Source of the DNA: Thiothrix subterranea
Lineage (GTDB): Bacteria > Pseudomonadota > Gammaproteobacteria > Thiotrichales > Thiotrichaceae
Direction of reading: 5' to 3'
DNA: 64,000 nt
NCBI RefSeq assembly: GCF_030930995.1
Contig: NZ_CP133217.1
Coordinates: 124,001 to 188,000, forward strand
How positions within the stretch are numbered: position 1 is the stretch's first letter; every line of letters begins with the position of its first letter. Position numbers and translations under genes: made by a program. The notes beneath the pieces were generated by a model that was not told the origin of the DNA, did not search any database, and was given only the letters and a program-made list of their open reading frames with translations. This document shows, piece after piece, positions 30,392-41,900 of this stretch.

Positions 30392-31656
30392 TCAGCCGTT
30401 GGGATAACGGCACTTGACCCATTGATCCTTGAGCGACACTAACCCTTGTTCCTTCAGCCAGCGATTCGACAGCCCCATTTGCATGGCCTTGGTCTTTGCC
30501 AGCCGGTAGTAGCCTTTGGAACTCAACCCGATGCTGACCGCCAACCGTTCCGGGACGCCCAGCTTGATCAGGTTGCGGATGCGGGTGCGCGGTTTCCGCC
30601 ATTGCTTGAGGTAGCACATGCGGATTCTGCGCCGTATCCAGTAGTCCAGCCGTTCCACCGGGTCAAAGATGACCAGAGCAAAGTAGTTCATCCAGCCGGT
30701 GAGGTATTCCTTCAGCTTCCGGTAGCGGTATTCCCAACTGACGCCCCACGAGCGGTTGGTCAGTTGGCGAATACGGTGCTTGAAGGCTGCCAGACTCGCA
30801 GGACTCCAGATAAGGTGGAGTCCCCGGAACTGGCAGCCGAGGAAGCAGAGTTCGTTCATCGGCAGGACGCTGCTTTTGTCGGCGTTGACCGGCAACTTGA
30901 GGGTTTGCAGAAAGGTTTCGACTTCAGTTTTGATGCGCTGCCCTTCTGCAAGGGTTTTTGCGCCAATCACGAAGTCGTCGGCGTAACGGGCGAACCGGTA
31001 GCCTTTACGTTCCAGAAACCGGTCAAGGTCGTCGAGCAGGATGTTTGCCAACAGTGGCGACAGTGGACCACCTTGGGGGACACCCCGTGGGTGGCTTCGA
31101 TGTTGCCGTGGTGGCTGACACCTGCCCGCAGGTATTTGCCGATCAGGGTAAGAACATGCGGGTCGTTGACCCGTTTGCCCAGCCGGTGCATCAGCAGGTC
31201 GTGGTCTACGTTGTCGAAGAATTTCGACAGGTCGATGTCCACGGCGTAACGGTCGCCGCGCCGGATGAAGCCTTGTACCGCCCTGATGGCGTGGTGGGCT
31301 GAACGGTGCGGACGGAAGCCGTAGCTGTGTTCCGAGAAGCTGGGGTCAACCAACGGTTGCAGGCGTTGTACGATGGCTTGCTGGATCAGCCGGTCGTTGA
31401 CGGTGGGAATACCCAGCAAACGGACACCGCCGTTCGGTTTGGGAATCTCTACCCGTCTGACTGGCTGCGGGCAATAATAACCCGCCAGCAACCCGCGCCG
31501 GATGTTTGCCCAGTGGGCTTTCGCCCAGTCCGGGTAGGCGTCCAGCGTGATGCCGTCGATGCCTGCGCTGCCCTTGTTCTGCCGCACATGTTTCCATGCC
31601 GGGTGCAGGTTGGTGGGCAACAAAATGTCATTCAGTAAGGTTTGTTCCATGTTCAT
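30392..31656 (-). pseudogene. Group II intron reverse transcriptase/maturase, frameshifted
   Basis: Two overlapping frames together encode one intron reverse transcriptase of about 420 residues. The upstream frame (31656 to about 31080) holds RT domains 1-4 with LGIPTVNDRLIQQAI, SYGFRPHRSAHHA and DIDLSKFFDNVDH. The downstream frame (about 31085 to 30392) resumes at the VPQGGPLSPLL segment and carries the catalytic YADDF motif, the thumb and the maturase domain (RYRKLKEYLTGWMNYF). The switch occurs at a CCCC run on the plus strand (31083-31086), where one base less would restore the frame THGVPQGG. No C-terminal endonuclease domain is present. Either the intron has lost its mobility protein or the base count of the run is a sequencing error. 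Confidence 0.85.
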
Positions 31657-32394
31657 GGTTGCTCAATGGATGTTGTGGGAGGCTCGCTGCCACGTTGACC
31701 GCCTTTGGCATCGCTGCCGCCAAGGTCAGGTGGGCTGCTCCTCCCCTGATGTTCCGGCCTTCACCGTGTCCCCGCCATTACGCCGGGCGTTGGGCTACTA
31801 TGCCGTCTGCTGACTTCTGCTTAATCACGGTGAAGATTGCTCCCGCCGCGCTGCCGTTTGTCATCCGGTTCGCTCGCTGCTGGCGGATGACATGCCAGAA
31901 CGCCCAGACCTTTTCTATACCCGCGCCTGTACGGGTTCACGACGACCGCTGGTTAAGCAGATCTCCCCGAATAAGAACATGAACTGTCACTGCACAACCC
32001 CGTCATTTACTGTATCTCGCGAACCACTGGATTTCGTGACCTTGTGCCCACTCATCCCTGAGACTCAGCCTTGTATGACGTTTCTGTCCGTAGGCTCGCA
32101 GTTTTGCGCTTCGGCTTCCTTCCCACCAGCCCTCGCGGGGTGGCAGTTGCCGTCGGCTAGTAGTTATGCCGCTCTGAAAGCCAGAACGGTGGGTTCTCCT
32201 ACAGGGGACTTGCACCCCATGAGTTCATGCCCATGTCGGGCGTACACAATAGCTAACCCGCTAATCTGGTTTTGATTGCCACTGAGATAAATTCTATAGA
32301 TGATAGGAATAATATCAGGGTTGAGTTATGCGAACAGACACTCCCCTTGAGTCTATCAAATCAATAACAAATAATATAACTGAGGGACTTTCAG

Positions 32395-35300
32395 ATGAAG
32401 GGTTCATACCATCAGCAGGCTACCACGCATCGAAAATCAGCTTTAGCCAGCTTAATCCTGTCAGCCACACTGGCTTTGGCTGTTTCACCTACAGTGCTTG
32501 CCAATAGTTGCGAGGGAGCTGGTGGCTCAGGGGGGCGGCAATTCTGGCTAGGCGTACTGGGTAACTACAACAATGGCGGCGCTATTCACCTCAACTTAGT
32601 GGGCAAAGAAGGGACAACCGGTACGCTAAGCAGCAAAGATGGCAGTTGGTCATTGAACTACACCATCCCTGCTTCCGGCTTCTTTGAAACAGACTTACCA
32701 AACACCTTTCAGGTCAGTGGCGATGGCGTCATTCTCAACAACGGTTTAAAAATCACCGGCAACAACGATGTATCAGCCTACATCATCAACGAACAAACCT
32801 ATACGACCGACGGTTTTTTGGGATACCCAACCAATGCGCTCGGTAATGAATATTATGTGATCGGTTATAACGGTTTCGATGCCACAGTACCCTCACGGGG
32901 TGTCATCGTTGCCTCGCAAGACAATACCAGCGTTACCATCACCAAGCCGGGTGGTGTACCAGCCAACATTACCTTGAATGAAGGCCAAGTTTATTCCTTT
33001 GAAAACGGTGCTAACGATATTACAGGCTCACACGTTGTTTCCGACAAACCCGTGTCCGTTTTTGGGGGGGCTGCTTGTGCCAACGTCCCCGTGGGTGTGA
33101 CATCCTGTGACACCCTCGTAGAACAAATGTTATCCATAAAAGACTGGGGGGTGGAATATGTCGTTCCTCCGATTCCTTATGGGCAAATGTTACGGGTAGT
33201 TGCTGCGGAAGCAGATACGGAAGTTTATCAAGATGGCGTACTGGTGGCGACATTGGGTGCGGGCGGTATTTGGACTGGCAGTGCCACGAATAATGATACG
33301 GTGCACCGCTTTACGACCAACGGAAAAAAAATTCAGGTCGTTCAATATGCTGTCGGCGCACAATTCAGTGGCACAACCGATGTCGATCCAGCGATGGGTA
33401 TAGTACCCTCCCGTGAGATTTGGCTTAGTCGTCACATTTTCAAAGCCCAGCCTAATTTTGCCAACACTTTATTGATCGTTTCACCGACAGCCAATACGGG
33501 GGAACTAAAAATCAACGGTGCTGCACCAGCTACTGCCCCTACATGGACAAGCGTTCCCAACTCTGATTTGTCGTGGACAAAAATTGTGGTGGATGCAGGG
33601 GCGATGTACACCATCAGCAGTAATGTTGAAATCGGTATCACCGTTTTTGGTGGTAAAGCTTACGAATCCTATATGTTGCCGGGGAACATGGGATTAGGTG
33701 ACTTCGACCTTGATGCTATCCGCGACCCACAAGACTGTGATGCCGATGGCGATGGCATCCTCAACTCTGTAGAAAAAGCCAATGCCCTGCCTGGCACAAA
33801 CGGTGATTCGGACGGCGACGGGCGCGTTGACGAGCTGGATCTGGACAGTGACAACGATGGCATTCCCGACAATATCGAAGCCCAAACCACCGCTGGCTAT
33901 ATTGCACCTTCAGGCACACTTGGCGACTCAGGCTTGGACGCTGCTTACGGCACGGGCTTAACACCAGTGGATACTGACGGTGATAGCATCCCCGATTACA
34001 TCGACCAAGATTCTGATGGCGCAGGCACAAGCGACACCATTGAAGCGGGAATTACGCTAACGGGAAGCGATTCGGATAATGACGGTTTAGATGATAGTGT
34101 TGACTCCGACGATAACATTTATGGCCCTAACAACGCGGGCATAACCGATGTTTTAAATGCTTACCCAAAGAATGGCTCTGAAGTTAACTGGCGGATACTC
34201 GGCAATCATGCCCCCGCCATTTCCACTGGCAGCGGCGGCGACACCTATGCCGTTAGCGTTCCCGAAGGCAAGGCCAACTCCGGCGTGGATTATGCGGCGA
34301 CGGATACCGACGGTGAAACCGAAGGCGCTGGCTTAACATGGTCACTCAGCGGCACTGACGCTGCTTTATTTACCATTGATCCGAACACGGGGATCATTTC
34401 TTTCAAAGCTGCACCGAGTTGGGGTACGCCCCAAGATGCAGGCGCGAACAATGTGTATGACCTCATCATCACCGTTACCGATGCGACTGGCGAGATCGAC
34501 AAACAAACCTTAGCCATGACCGTCACCGAAGTCGACACCGACGGCGATGGCATTGGCAACTCGAAAGACAACGACGTTGACGGTGACGGCATCCTCAATA
34601 GTGTGGAAGGCACTGCTGATGCGGATAGTGACGGCATTGCCAACCAGTTCGACCTCGATTCCGACGGCGACGGCATTCCTGACAATATCGAAGCGCAAAC
34701 CACCGCTGGTTACAAACCACCCGCTGGCACAGTGGGTGCGAACGGCGTTGATACTGCCTACGGCGCAGGTCTAACCCCTGTCAATACCGACGGCACAGAC
34801 ACACCGGATTATCTGGACACCGATTCCGATAACAGCGGCGCAAACGACACGGCAGAAGCCAAACTTGCCTTGGCGAACGCAGATGCCGACGGCGATGGGT
34901 TGGATAATGCGATTGACGCAGATGATGCCAGTTTTGGCTCTGCCAATGCAGGCATTACCGACGTATTGGGGACTTATCCGAAAGTTGGCACACAGGTGAA
35001 CTGGCGGGCAATTAATACTGCGCCAGTCATCCCAAATCCTGCGGCTATCGACTACGTGGAAAAAACCACTGCCCCAGCCGTTGATCTTGCAGCGACCGAC
35101 GACACCGATACCGAAGGCGACAAGCTGGTCTACAGCGTAACCGGCGGCGATGACGCAGCCCTGTTTACTTTCGACACCGTAACAGGTGTGCTGACTTTTA
35201 AAGCCACACCCAGCTTTGCTACCCCTACCGATGCAGACGGCAACAACACTTATCTGGTGGAAGTGGCGGCGACTGACAGCGAAGGCGTTATTACCAAAAA

Positions 35301-38300
35301 ACTGCTGACCATCACCGTGCTGAAAGATACCGATGGCGACAGCATCGGCGATAAGAACGATCTGGATTCTGACAACGATGGCATCCTCAACAGCGTAGAA
35401 GGCACAGCAGACGCCGACAGCGACGGCATTGCCAACCAGTTCGATCTGGATTCTGACGGCGACGGCATTCCTGACAATATCGAAGCGCAAACCACCGCAG
35501 GCTTCACCGCCCCATCCGGTGCGGATGCCGATAAAAACGGTCTGGATGATGCCTACGGCGCGGGTCTAACCCCAATCAATACGGATGGTGCGGATACCCC
35601 CGACTATCTGGATACGGATGCGGACAACAGCGGCAATAACGATACCAGCGAAGCAGGCATTACCCTCGCCAGTGCGGATGCGGACAACGACGGTCTGGAT
35701 GATGGCATCGACAGCAATAACGCAGGTTTCGGCCCTGCCAATGCAGGCATTACCGACGTACTGGCAGCCTACCCCGACAACGGCACGGACGTGTACTGGC
35801 GTTTGATGAATGCTGCCCCCGTCATTCCGAATCCTGCCGCGTTGGATTACGTGGAAAGATCGACTGCACCAGCGGTTGACCTCGCTGCAACCGACGACAC
35901 CGATACCGAAGGCGACAAACTGGTCTACAGCATGACTGGCGGCGATGACATGGCGCTGTTTGCCATTGACCCAGCAACCGGCGTGCTGACCTTCAAAGCC
36001 ATCCCCAGCTTTGCTGCCCCCACCGATAAAGATGGCAATAACACTTATCTGGTGGAAGTCGCCGCAACCGATGTGGAAGGCGTTGTCACCAAAAAACTGT
36101 TGACCATCACCGTGCTGAAAGATACCGATCTTGACGGCGTAGGCGACAAAAACGACCTCGACGTAGACGGCGATGGCATCCTCAACAGCGTGGAAGGCAC
36201 AGCCGACACCGACACTGACGGCATCCAAAACCAGTGGGATTTGGACTCTGACGGCGACGGCATTCCCGACAATATCGAAGCGCAAACCACCGCTGGTTTC
36301 AAAGCCCCATCCGGTGTGGATGCGGATAAAAACGGCGTGGATGATGCTTACGGCGCGGGTTTAACCCCAGTCGATACTGAAAGTGATGGTAAACCAGACT
36401 ACATTGACACCAATTCCGAAAACACCGGCGGCGATGACAACACCGAATCCGACGTACCCGTACTGACGAATGTGGATGCGGACAAAGATGGTCTGGATGA
36501 TGTGATTGACACCGATGACACCCGCTTTGGCCCCGCCAATGCAGGCATTACCGATGTACTCGCGGCTTACCCGAAAACCGGCGATGAAGTGGGCTGGCGT
36601 GTCCCAAATACCCCGCCAGTTTTCACATCCCCAGCAGCCGCCACTTTCGATGAAAACAGCACCGCTGTGGTTTTGAACGTGGAAATCACCGACGACAAGA
36701 ACACCGAAGCCGCGCTGGGCATTGGTTACAGCATTGTCGGTTCGGATGACGATGCGCGTTTCACCATTGATGCAAAAACCGGCGAGATCAAGTTCAAGCT
36801 CGTACCTGACTATGAAAAGCCGGTCGACAAGCCAGTCGGTGCGGGCGACAATTCTTACATTTTGACCGTAAAAGCCTGCGATTCCGAAGGCGGTTGTAGC
36901 GAGCAAACCATCGTCATCAATGTGGTAGACGTGGATGAAGACAACGACGGCGACGGCTTGATGGATTCCAAAGAAGCAGAACTCGGCACTGACCGCTGGG
37001 AAGCGGATACCGACGGCGACGGCCTGAATGACGGTGAAGAAGTCAACACCCTGAAAACTGACCCACTGAAAACCGACACCGACGCTGACGGCCTTAGTGA
37101 CAGCGACGAGGTGAACAAGTCCAAAACCGATCCGCTGAAACCCGATACCGACGGCGATGGCGTGAATGACGGCGCGGAAGTCGGCGCAGACCCGACCACA
37201 CCAGCGGATACCGATGCTGACGGCACGGCGGATGCGTTCGACACCGACGATGACAATGACGGCACACCGACGGCGGAAGAATTACCGGATGCCAACGGCG
37301 ACCTGAACCCGGACGATGCCCGCAACACCGACGGCGACTTGTTACCCGACTATCTGGATAACGACGACGACGGTGACGGCGTACTCAGCCAATACGAAGA
37401 TCCGGCAGGCAAACGTGATTCCGACAAAGACGGCATTGTCGATACTCTCGACGCTGACGACGACAACGACGGTTTGCTAACCGAGTACGAACAGGCTGAT
37501 CCAAACAAAGACGGCAACCCGGCTGACCAACGTGACACCGACAAAGATGGCATTGCGGATTGGCTGGATACCGACGACGACGGTGACGGCGTGCTGACGA
37601 TGTACGAAATGGCGGACAAGGACGGCAACGGCAATCCAACCGATGCCACCGATACCGATGCGGATGGCAAGTTCAACTGGCTGGACGTGGATGACGACAA
37701 CGACGGCGTGCTCACCAAGTACGAAAAACCGGATGCGGATGCGAACGGCAACCCCAGCGATGCGCTGGATACCGACACCGACAGCAAGCCCAACTACCTC
37801 GACAGTGATGACGACGGTGACAGTAAGCTAACGGTCGATGAAAAAGCCGACAAGAACAAGGATGGCAACCCCATTGATGCGTATGACGCGGATGCGGATG
37901 GCATTCCGAGCTACTTAGACCCGAACGAAATCCCCACTGTGGTCTTGCATGTGCGCGGCTTCTTACAAGGCGCTTACAGCACAGCGGATGGGTTAATGCG
38001 TGACGATTTGCGTAAGCAAGGTTTGATTCCGGCAGTCCAGCCTTACACCAACGCGGTCACATCATTGGGGTATACCGGCACAGAAAGCCTCGCGCCGTCT
38101 TTGCTGACACTCAACGATGACAATGCCCCCGTGGATTGGGTCGTGGTCGAATTGCGTAGCAAGGCATCCCCCAAAACCGTGGTTGCCAGAGCAGCCGCAG
38201 TCTTGCAACGTGATGGGGATGTGGCTGACCCACAAACCAACGAAGCCAAGTTGCTGATTCCGAATGTAGTCGAAGGTCAGTATTACGTGAGCCTGCGCCA

Positions 38301-38718
38301 TCGTAACCATCTGGGCTTGACCACGCTGGATGCGATGCTGCTGTCACCCACGTTGACAGCGGTGGATTTCACGCTGGAATCGCAAACCGTGATGGGCAGC
38401 TATCCGCGCTTGGTGGGTAAGGATGCAGCGCTCATGTGGGCAGGTGAAGCCAACAATAGCGATAGCATCATTGCCAACGGCCCCGGCAACGACACTAACG
38501 TGGTGTTGGGAACGGTGTTAATGCACCCGACCAATTTGCTGACCAACAGCAACTTCCGTTTGAAAGGCTACCATGTCACCGACCTGAACTTGGATGGCAT
38601 CAGCCTCTATTCTGGCCCCAGCAATGACATTAACTTGTTGTTGGGGAATGTATTGCTGCATCCGGGCAATAATCTGTTTGCTGCCAACTACATCCTGCTG
38701 GGGGCTATTCCCAAATAG
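32395..38718 (+). CDS. Giant secreted protein: IgGFc-binding-like N-terminus, TSP3 and cadherin-like repeats, dockerin-like C-terminal module
   Basis: A 2107-residue exported protein. Signal peptide about 1-36. Residues ~37-440 look like the IgGFc-binding N-terminal domain ([52 protein letters not shown]), which in bacteria is a presumed adhesion domain. From ~443 on, four alternating blocks of Asp-rich thrombospondin type 3 repeats (DxDxDGxxD) and cadherin-like domains recur with a period of 264-265 residues; then ~320 more residues of Asp-rich repeats. Residues 1846-2107 form the C-terminal module shared with three neighbours ([36 protein letters not shown], and a duplicated D-x-N-x-D-G / GP-x-N-D motif). 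Many Asp side chains should bind calcium. GAGGGAC precedes the ATG. Likely a surface matrix or adhesin protein. Confidence 0.85.
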   Translation: MKGSYHQQATTHRKSALASLILSATLALAVSPTVLANSCEGAGGSGGRQFWLGVLGNYNNGGAIHLNLVGKEGTTGTLSSKDGSWSLNYTIPASGFFETDLPNTFQVSGDGVILNNGLKITGNNDVSAYIINEQTYTTDGFLGYPTNALGNEYYVIGYNGFDATVPSRGVIVASQDNTSVTITKPGGVPANITLNEGQVYSFENGANDITGSHVVSDKPVSVFGGAACANVPVGVTSCDTLVEQMLSIKDWGVEYVVPPIPYGQMLRVVAAEADTEVYQDGVLVATLGAGGIWTGSATNNDTVHRFTTNGKKIQVVQYAVGAQFSGTTDVDPAMGIVPSREIWLSRHIFKAQPNFANTLLIVSPTANTGELKINGAAPATAPTWTSVPNSDLSWTKIVVDAGAMYTISSNVEIGITVFGGKAYESYMLPGNMGLGDFDLDAIRDPQDCDADGDGILNSVEKANALPGTNGDSDGDGRVDELDLDSDNDGIPDNIEAQTTAGYIAPSGTLGDSGLDAAYGTGLTPVDTDGDSIPDYIDQDSDGAGTSDTIEAGITLTGSDSDNDGLDDSVDSDDNIYGPNNAGITDVLNAYPKNGSEVNWRILGNHAPAISTGSGGDTYAVSVPEGKANSGVDYAATDTDGETEGAGLTWSLSGTDAALFTIDPNTGIISFKAAPSWGTPQDAGANNVYDLIITVTDATGEIDKQTLAMTVTEVDTDGDGIGNSKDNDVDGDGILNSVEGTADADSDGIANQFDLDSDGDGIPDNIEAQTTAGYKPPAGTVGANGVDTAYGAGLTPVNTDGTDTPDYLDTDSDNSGANDTAEAKLALANADADGDGLDNAIDADDASFGSANAGITDVLGTYPKVGTQVNWRAINTAPVIPNPAAIDYVEKTTAPAVDLAATDDTDTEGDKLVYSVTGGDDAALFTFDTVTGVLTFKATPSFATPTDADGNNTYLVEVAATDSEGVITKKLLTITVLKDTDGDSIGDKNDLDSDNDGILNSVEGTADADSDGIANQFDLDSDGDGIPDNIEAQTTAGFTAPSGADADKNGLDDAYGAGLTPINTDGADTPDYLDTDADNSGNNDTSEAGITLASADADNDGLDDGIDSNNAGFGPANAGITDVLAAYPDNGTDVYWRLMNAAPVIPNPAALDYVERSTAPAVDLAATDDTDTEGDKLVYSMTGGDDMALFAIDPATGVLTFKAIPSFAAPTDKDGNNTYLVEVAATDVEGVVTKKLLTITVLKDTDLDGVGDKNDLDVDGDGILNSVEGTADTDTDGIQNQWDLDSDGDGIPDNIEAQTTAGFKAPSGVDADKNGVDDAYGAGLTPVDTESDGKPDYIDTNSENTGGDDNTESDVPVLTNVDADKDGLDDVIDTDDTRFGPANAGITDVLAAYPKTGDEVGWRVPNTPPVFTSPAAATFDENSTAVVLNVEITDDKNTEAALGIGYSIVGSDDDARFTIDAKTGEIKFKLVPDYEKPVDKPVGAGDNSYILTVKACDSEGGCSEQTIVINVVDVDEDNDGDGLMDSKEAELGTDRWEADTDGDGLNDGEEVNTLKTDPLKTDTDADGLSDSDEVNKSKTDPLKPDTDGDGVNDGAEVGADPTTPADTDADGTADAFDTDDDNDGTPTAEELPDANGDLNPDDARNTDGDLLPDYLDNDDDGDGVLSQYEDPAGKRDSDKDGIVDTLDADDDNDGLLTEYEQADPNKDGNPADQRDTDKDGIADWLDTDDDGDGVLTMYEMADKDGNGNPTDATDTDADGKFNWLDVDDDNDGVLTKYEKPDADANGNPSDALDTDTDSKPNYLDSDDDGDSKLTVDEKADKNKDGNPIDAYDADADGIPSYLDPNEIPTVVLHVRGFLQGAYSTADGLMRDDLRKQGLIPAVQPYTNAVTSLGYTGTESLAPSLLTLNDDNAPVDWVVVELRSKASPKTVVARAAAVLQRDGDVADPQTNEAKLLIPNVVEGQYYVSLRHRNHLGLTTLDAMLLSPTLTAVDFTLESQTVMGSYPRLVGKDAALMWAGEANNSDSIIANGPGNDTNVVLGTVLMHPTNLLTNSNFRLKGYHVTDLNLDGISLYSGPSNDINLLLGNVLLHPGNNLFAANYILLGAIPK
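34534..36915 (+). repeat. Three tandem coding repeats of 792-795 bp
   Basis: Within the 2107-residue protein, units starting at 34534, 35326 and 36121 each encode a TSP3 block followed by a cadherin-like domain. The spacing is 792 and then 795 bp, and stretches such as the one encoding the NIEAQTTAG segment are nearly identical at the DNA level. A partial, more diverged unit precedes at about 33724, and the same TSP3 block recurs in the next gene at about 42250. This indicates recent tandem duplication and exchange. Confidence 0.85.
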
Positions 38719-38920
38719 CCGTGACCGCTAACAACGCTTGACGGTGAGAACGAATGGCTTGGATCGCGAGATTCAGGCCATTTTTACGTTCACCATCCAT
38801 CAGAAGAACATTGCCGCTCATAGCAAAAAAAACCGATAATCACATCAATTAATAAAAACCATGCGTTTCAAACCCGATTCTCTGAAATAACAATAATTCC
38901 ATTCGGCAGGAGAAGCCCTC

Positions 38921-41900
38921 ATGCATCACTCACCACGCCAAGCATCGCACCTCTGGCGCTTACGTTTATTGCTAGGCATCGCGGGAGCAATAACAACGTT
39001 GCACGCCACCACTGCTTATGCCGGTTTAACCCTCAATCAAAGTGCAACACCACCGGAAATTTCAGCATCACTGGATGGCCCCGGTCTTTCGATTAGCAAT
39101 CTTGTCATCACCAAAGGGCTTGTGGGGCAATACGGTACGTTTTCAGGCGGCACTGAATCAGCCGGTGTAGGGCCTGTCATTGGTATCCAAAACGGCGTGT
39201 TTATTAACACGGGTAGCACAGCGACACTGCTTGGGCCGAATAACAACCCCGCTTTCACAGCAAGCGGTGGCGCTACATATCCCGACCCCGATTTAACCCA
39301 GTTAAGCGCAAATGCCGTCAATGACCCCGCCATTATTGAATTTGACATTGTTCCCGTTGGCGACAAAGTAAACTTTGTGTTGTCGTTTGGCTCGGAGGAA
39401 TACCCCGAATACGTTTGTAGCCAATTTAACGATGCGTTTGGTTTATTTGTTTCTGGCCCCGGCTTTAGCACCACACAAAATGCCGCATTCATCCCTAACA
39501 CAAGCGATGCCATCACGGTTAATAACCTAAACGTGGGGGTTGCCGGTGCTTATCAAGACGGCACTGCCTGTAAACTCGGCAACTCCGCCTACTTCAATGA
39601 CAATGGCAACGGCACGGGTAACGCCAACTCGCAATTGGACGGTTTCTCCAAACCCATCACCGCCTCCTTAGGGGGCTTAACAGCCGGTCAAACCTATCAC
39701 GTCAAGCTTGCCTTAGCCGACGCGGGGGACGCGGCATTGGACTCTGGTGCTTTTTTCAAATGGCTCACCAGTACCGACTCACGCCCGATCGACATGGAAT
39801 TATCCGCCGCCGCCAGCACGCTGACCCCCGGTAAAAATGGCACGGTCGATGTCACCTACACTGCCATCAATAAATCGGGTGTACTGGATTCAGAATTGGT
39901 GCAAACCCAATTGCAATGGCCTGCGGGCGTCACCGTTCTGAGTCATAACGGCGGTGCTGCTTACAACGCCAGCAATGCGGTATGGGATGTGGGTACTGTA
40001 CCCGCCAACAACAGCAAGTCGATTACGTTTACCCTACAAGTGGGCAGTGCTGCCAACTACAAAACTTCTGGCGAAATTCTCTTCGCGTTACACGAAGACT
40101 TTGACTCCACCCCATTCAATAGCGGGTCTTTTCCGAACGAAGATGATACCGCGACGCTGACCCTAACCCCGGTTGATAATGCGCCACCCGTCATCAGCAG
40201 CAATGGCGGAGCGGCGCTTGCCGTCAATATTCCCGAAAGCACCACGGCTGTCACCAATATTGATGCCAGCGATGCGGAAAACGGCGCCGAAACCAACCTC
40301 ACGTATGCATTGAGCGGCGCAGATGCCAGCCTATTCACTATCGGTGCGGATGGCGCAGTGGCATTCAAAGCCGCGCCAGACTTTGAAACACCGTTAGATG
40401 CCGGGGGCGATAATGTTTACAACGTCACGGTGACAGTCACGGATGCAGGCGGCGCAACCGACACGCAAGCGCTTCAGATCAGCGTGACCGACATCGACGA
40501 AATTCCACCCACTGTTGCTATTAACACTGTCACCAGTGACGACATACTCAATAACGCTGAAACCAGTGCGAATGTTGCCATTACCGGCACGAGCAACGCC
40601 GAAAACGGGCAAACCGTCACCGTGATGCTCAACGGCAAAAGCTACACCGGCAACGTCACCGGCGGCACTTGGAGCGTAACCGTTCCCCTTGCAGACGCTG
40701 CACTGTTGGCAGAAAGCAGCCACACCATTACCGCCGATGTCAGCGATGCCGCAGGCAATGTTGCTCCCCAAGCAACCCGCAACATTACCGTCGACAAAAC
40801 GCCGCCAACGATTAGCGGCAATGACGTTGCCCTGACCAACGACACCACCCCCGACCTTTCCGGCACAACCGATGTGGCGAATGGCACGAACGTAACCGTA
40901 ACGAACAGCAGCAACGCAACGCTTTGCACCACTACGGCAAGTGGCGGCAACTGGTCTTGCACCCCCACAACACCTTTACCCGCAGGCAACAATACGCTGA
41001 CCGTTACCAGCACCGACCCATCCGGCAATACCGGCAGCGACGAATTCACCGCTGTAATCAACCATCAGCCCACCATTACCAGCAACAGTGGCAATCCCTT
41101 AACGCTAGAAGTCGCCGAAAACACCACCGCCGTCAGCGATGTGGACGCAACCGATACCGAAGACGGCGCAGAAACCAACCTGACCTACACGCTTAGCGGC
41201 GCAGATGCCGCCAAATTCAGCATCGGCACGGATGGCAAACTGGCCTTTATTGCAGCGCCTGACTTTGAAACCCCCGCCTCTGCGAATACCAGCAATACGT
41301 ATCAAGTCACCGTCACAACCACCGACAAAAATAGTGGCAGTGATACCCAAGCGCTCACTATCACTGTCACCGACGCCGATGACACCGCGCCCGTGATTAC
41401 AATCAGCGCCGTGAGTACGGATGACATTATCAACGATGCCGAAGCGGACGCAGATATTGCGATTTCCGGCAGCACGAATGCTGAAAATGGTCAGACCGTC
41501 ACGGTCAAATTGAATGGTAAAACTTACACAGGCACGGCGAACAATGGCGCGTGGAGTGTGAACCTACCCGCAACGGATGCAGCGGCACTGGCAGATGGCA
41601 CACAAACCATTACCGCCGATGTCAGCGATGCCGCAGGCAATCCTGCCATACCCGCCAATCGCGAGATTCAGGTTGATCAAACACTGCCCGCGATTACCGG
41701 CAATGATATTGCCCTGACCAATGACACCACTCCGCTACTCGCTGGCACAACCGACGTTGCCGATGGTACCAACATAACCGTAACGGATAGCAGCAATGCA
41801 ACGGTCTGTACCACGACTGCCAGCGGCGGCACATGGTCGTGTACACCCGCAAGCGCACTGCCCATTGGCGATCATGCACTGAGTGTTACCACCACTGATC

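Larger units (their letters stand above)
30320..32247 (-). mobile_element. Group II intron, about 1.93 kb
   Basis: The minus strand carries a complete-looking group II intron. The 5' end is marked by GTGTACGCCCGACATGGG at 32247 going down, followed by the GGGGTGCAAGTCCCC segment. The 3' end has a domain V helix (30355-30390), then a domain VI-like hairpin (GGCTGGGGGTT/AACCTCCGGCT), ending near 30320 with CCCGAT. Bases 31657-32247 hold no gene and correspond to the structured domains I-III. Domain IV holds a reverse transcriptase gene broken by a frameshift. The intron lies between an ScsD-like gene and the first giant surface protein. The exact ends are estimates; the lack of an endonuclease domain in the protein suggests a class C-like lineage. 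Confidence 0.82.

Noticed and set aside
31657-32247. Several short plus- and minus-strand frames upstream of the intron reverse transcriptase.
   Set aside because: This stretch is the structured RNA part of the group II intron; the frames have no supported starts or families.
33000-38300. Long minus-strand and alternative-frame readings across the Asp-rich repeats (several over 200 codons, rich in Ser, Val or Ile).
   Set aside because: They mirror the GAC/GAT codon repeats of the real genes and have no start signals or family likeness.
38705-38821. A 38-codon minus-strand frame starting MSGNVLLMDGERKNG between the two giant genes.
   Set aside because: It has no visible ribosome site, no recognised family and overlaps the end of the upstream gene. 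It could be a remnant of a lost gene but I cannot support it.
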